Assembly (NCBI GenBank): GCA_947481115.1
Contig: CANKEI010000003.1
Span: 1 to 37,167 of the forward strand
Length of the DNA: 37,167 nt
Direction of reading: 5' to 3'
DNA from: a bacterium
GTDB taxonomy: Bacteria > Babelota > Babeliae > Babelales > JABDEC01
The notes beneath the pieces are model-generated. The model saw only the letters and a list, made by a program, of their open reading frames with translations. It had not been told where the DNA came from and searched no databases. This document shows, piece by piece, positions 36,874 through 37,167 of this stretch; the first letter of the stretch is position 1; every line of letters starts with the position of its first letter. The translations under genes and the position numbers were made by a program.

Positions 36874-36908
36874 CTTAAGCAATAATATTATCTTGAGTTA
36901 TTTTTTTT
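36874..36908 (+). terminator. Terminator after atpC
   Basis: CTTAAG pairs with CTTGAG (one T-G) around an AT-rich self-complementary centre (AATAATATTAT). TTA and then a run of about eight T follow. The T-run lies within the last codons of the convergent minus-strand gene. Confidence 0.6.
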
Positions 36909-37167
36909 AAGCGCTTGAATCTGTTCAATACTTAAACCAGTTGTCTGTACAATTGTCGCAATATCTAAAACATCTAATAGCCGTTTTGCAATTTCAAGCG
37001 CTTTTTTTTGTTCACCCTTAGCCAACCCCTTAACCTCACCCTTAGCTTCAGCAGTTTCAATTTGGCTGATTTGGGATCGTAAAGCATCTAAATATTTTTC
37101 GTATTGCAGCATTTCTTGATTAGACCAATTACTTTGGGCTAGCAGACCAAAAGCATCCGTAAAATTA
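36888..37167 (-). CDS. C-terminal end of an Rpn-family (PDDEXK) transposase-like nuclease (partial)
   Basis: The frame is open to the right edge of the window, adding NFTDAFGLLAQSNWSNQEML before the track's ATG at 37112. The visible ~93 residues match the tail of Rpn/PD-(D/E)XK transposase-family proteins: a YEKYLDALRS helix, a KGEVKGLAKGEQKK charged repeat, IAKRLLDVLDIATIV and a final TGLSIEQIQALKK. The nuclease domain lies outside the window. Family members promote recombination and are common, often multicopy, in host-associated bacteria. Convergent with atpC. Confidence 0.8.
   Translation of the reverse strand, partial: NFTDAFGLLAQSNWSNQEMLQYEKYLDALRSQISQIETAEAKGEVKGLAKGEQKKALEIAKRLLDVLDIATIVQTTGLSIEQIQALKKNNSR

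Overview
The window is an AT-rich stretch of a diderm (Gram-negative-type) bacterial chromosome. It carries three outer-membrane beta-barrel genes or fragments, a type II secretion (T2SS) gene cluster and many single-copy housekeeping genes. My best guess is a host-associated lineage with a reduced genome, such as Candidatus Dependentiae (TM6/Babeliae). That rests on overall gene style, low GC and abundant short GC-rich repeats; it is inference, with no marker gene present to prove it. No rRNA, tRNA or CRISPR array was recognised.

Layout. (1) 1-297: tail of a TPR-like protein, then a 162-bp repeat element. (2) 712-6278, + strand: a beta-barrel gene overlapping aspS, a terminator, then a divergent enolase. 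(3) 6349-9372, + strand: a degraded accessory patch with a 3'-truncated, chimeric PDDEXK (YhcG/DUF1016) gene, a HigBA-like toxin-antitoxin pair whose toxin is frameshifted, a 5'-truncated beta-barrel fragment, and a small Cys-rich secreted protein preceded by a G9 tract. (4) 9400-19727, - strand: a tight gene run read moxR - gspC - gspD - gspL - gspM - second gspD, with 4-8 bp overlaps through its core. (5) 19948-22656, + strand: a second complete beta-barrel protein and galE, each followed by a hairpin terminator. (6) 22875-31499, - strand: one 2,874-codon gene for a giant exported protein. It has a Cys-rich N-terminal part, about five 155-170-aa tandem repeats in the middle, one transmembrane helix near the C-terminus and a charged tail. 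(7) 31844-36806: lon (-) divergent from orn-atpD-atpC (+). (8) Right edge: the C-terminal end of an Rpn/PDDEXK-type transposase-like nuclease (-).

How the genes relate. GspC, GspD, GspL and GspM form the inner-membrane platform and outer-membrane channel of a T2SS; the GspE, F and G-type components are not in this window. Two secretin genes in one operon is unusual. AtpD and AtpC are the beta and epsilon subunits of F1 ATP synthase. AspS, enolase, GalE, Lon and Orn are housekeeping functions.

The most distinctive signal is a set of short GC-rich interspersed repeats that cut across gene boundaries. Family 1 is a roughly 162-bp element with about 19-bp imperfect terminal inverted repeats, plus half-copies. 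Family 2 is a palindromic element beginning ATGGTTCGATA. They lie between genes, abut stop codons, and have entered coding sequences in frame: the AtpD N-terminus, the signal-peptide region of the second GspD, and the GspC PDZ region. This resembles the Rickettsia palindromic elements but in different host genes. The giant protein and the active-site-altered enolase are the other leading candidates for undescribed biology.
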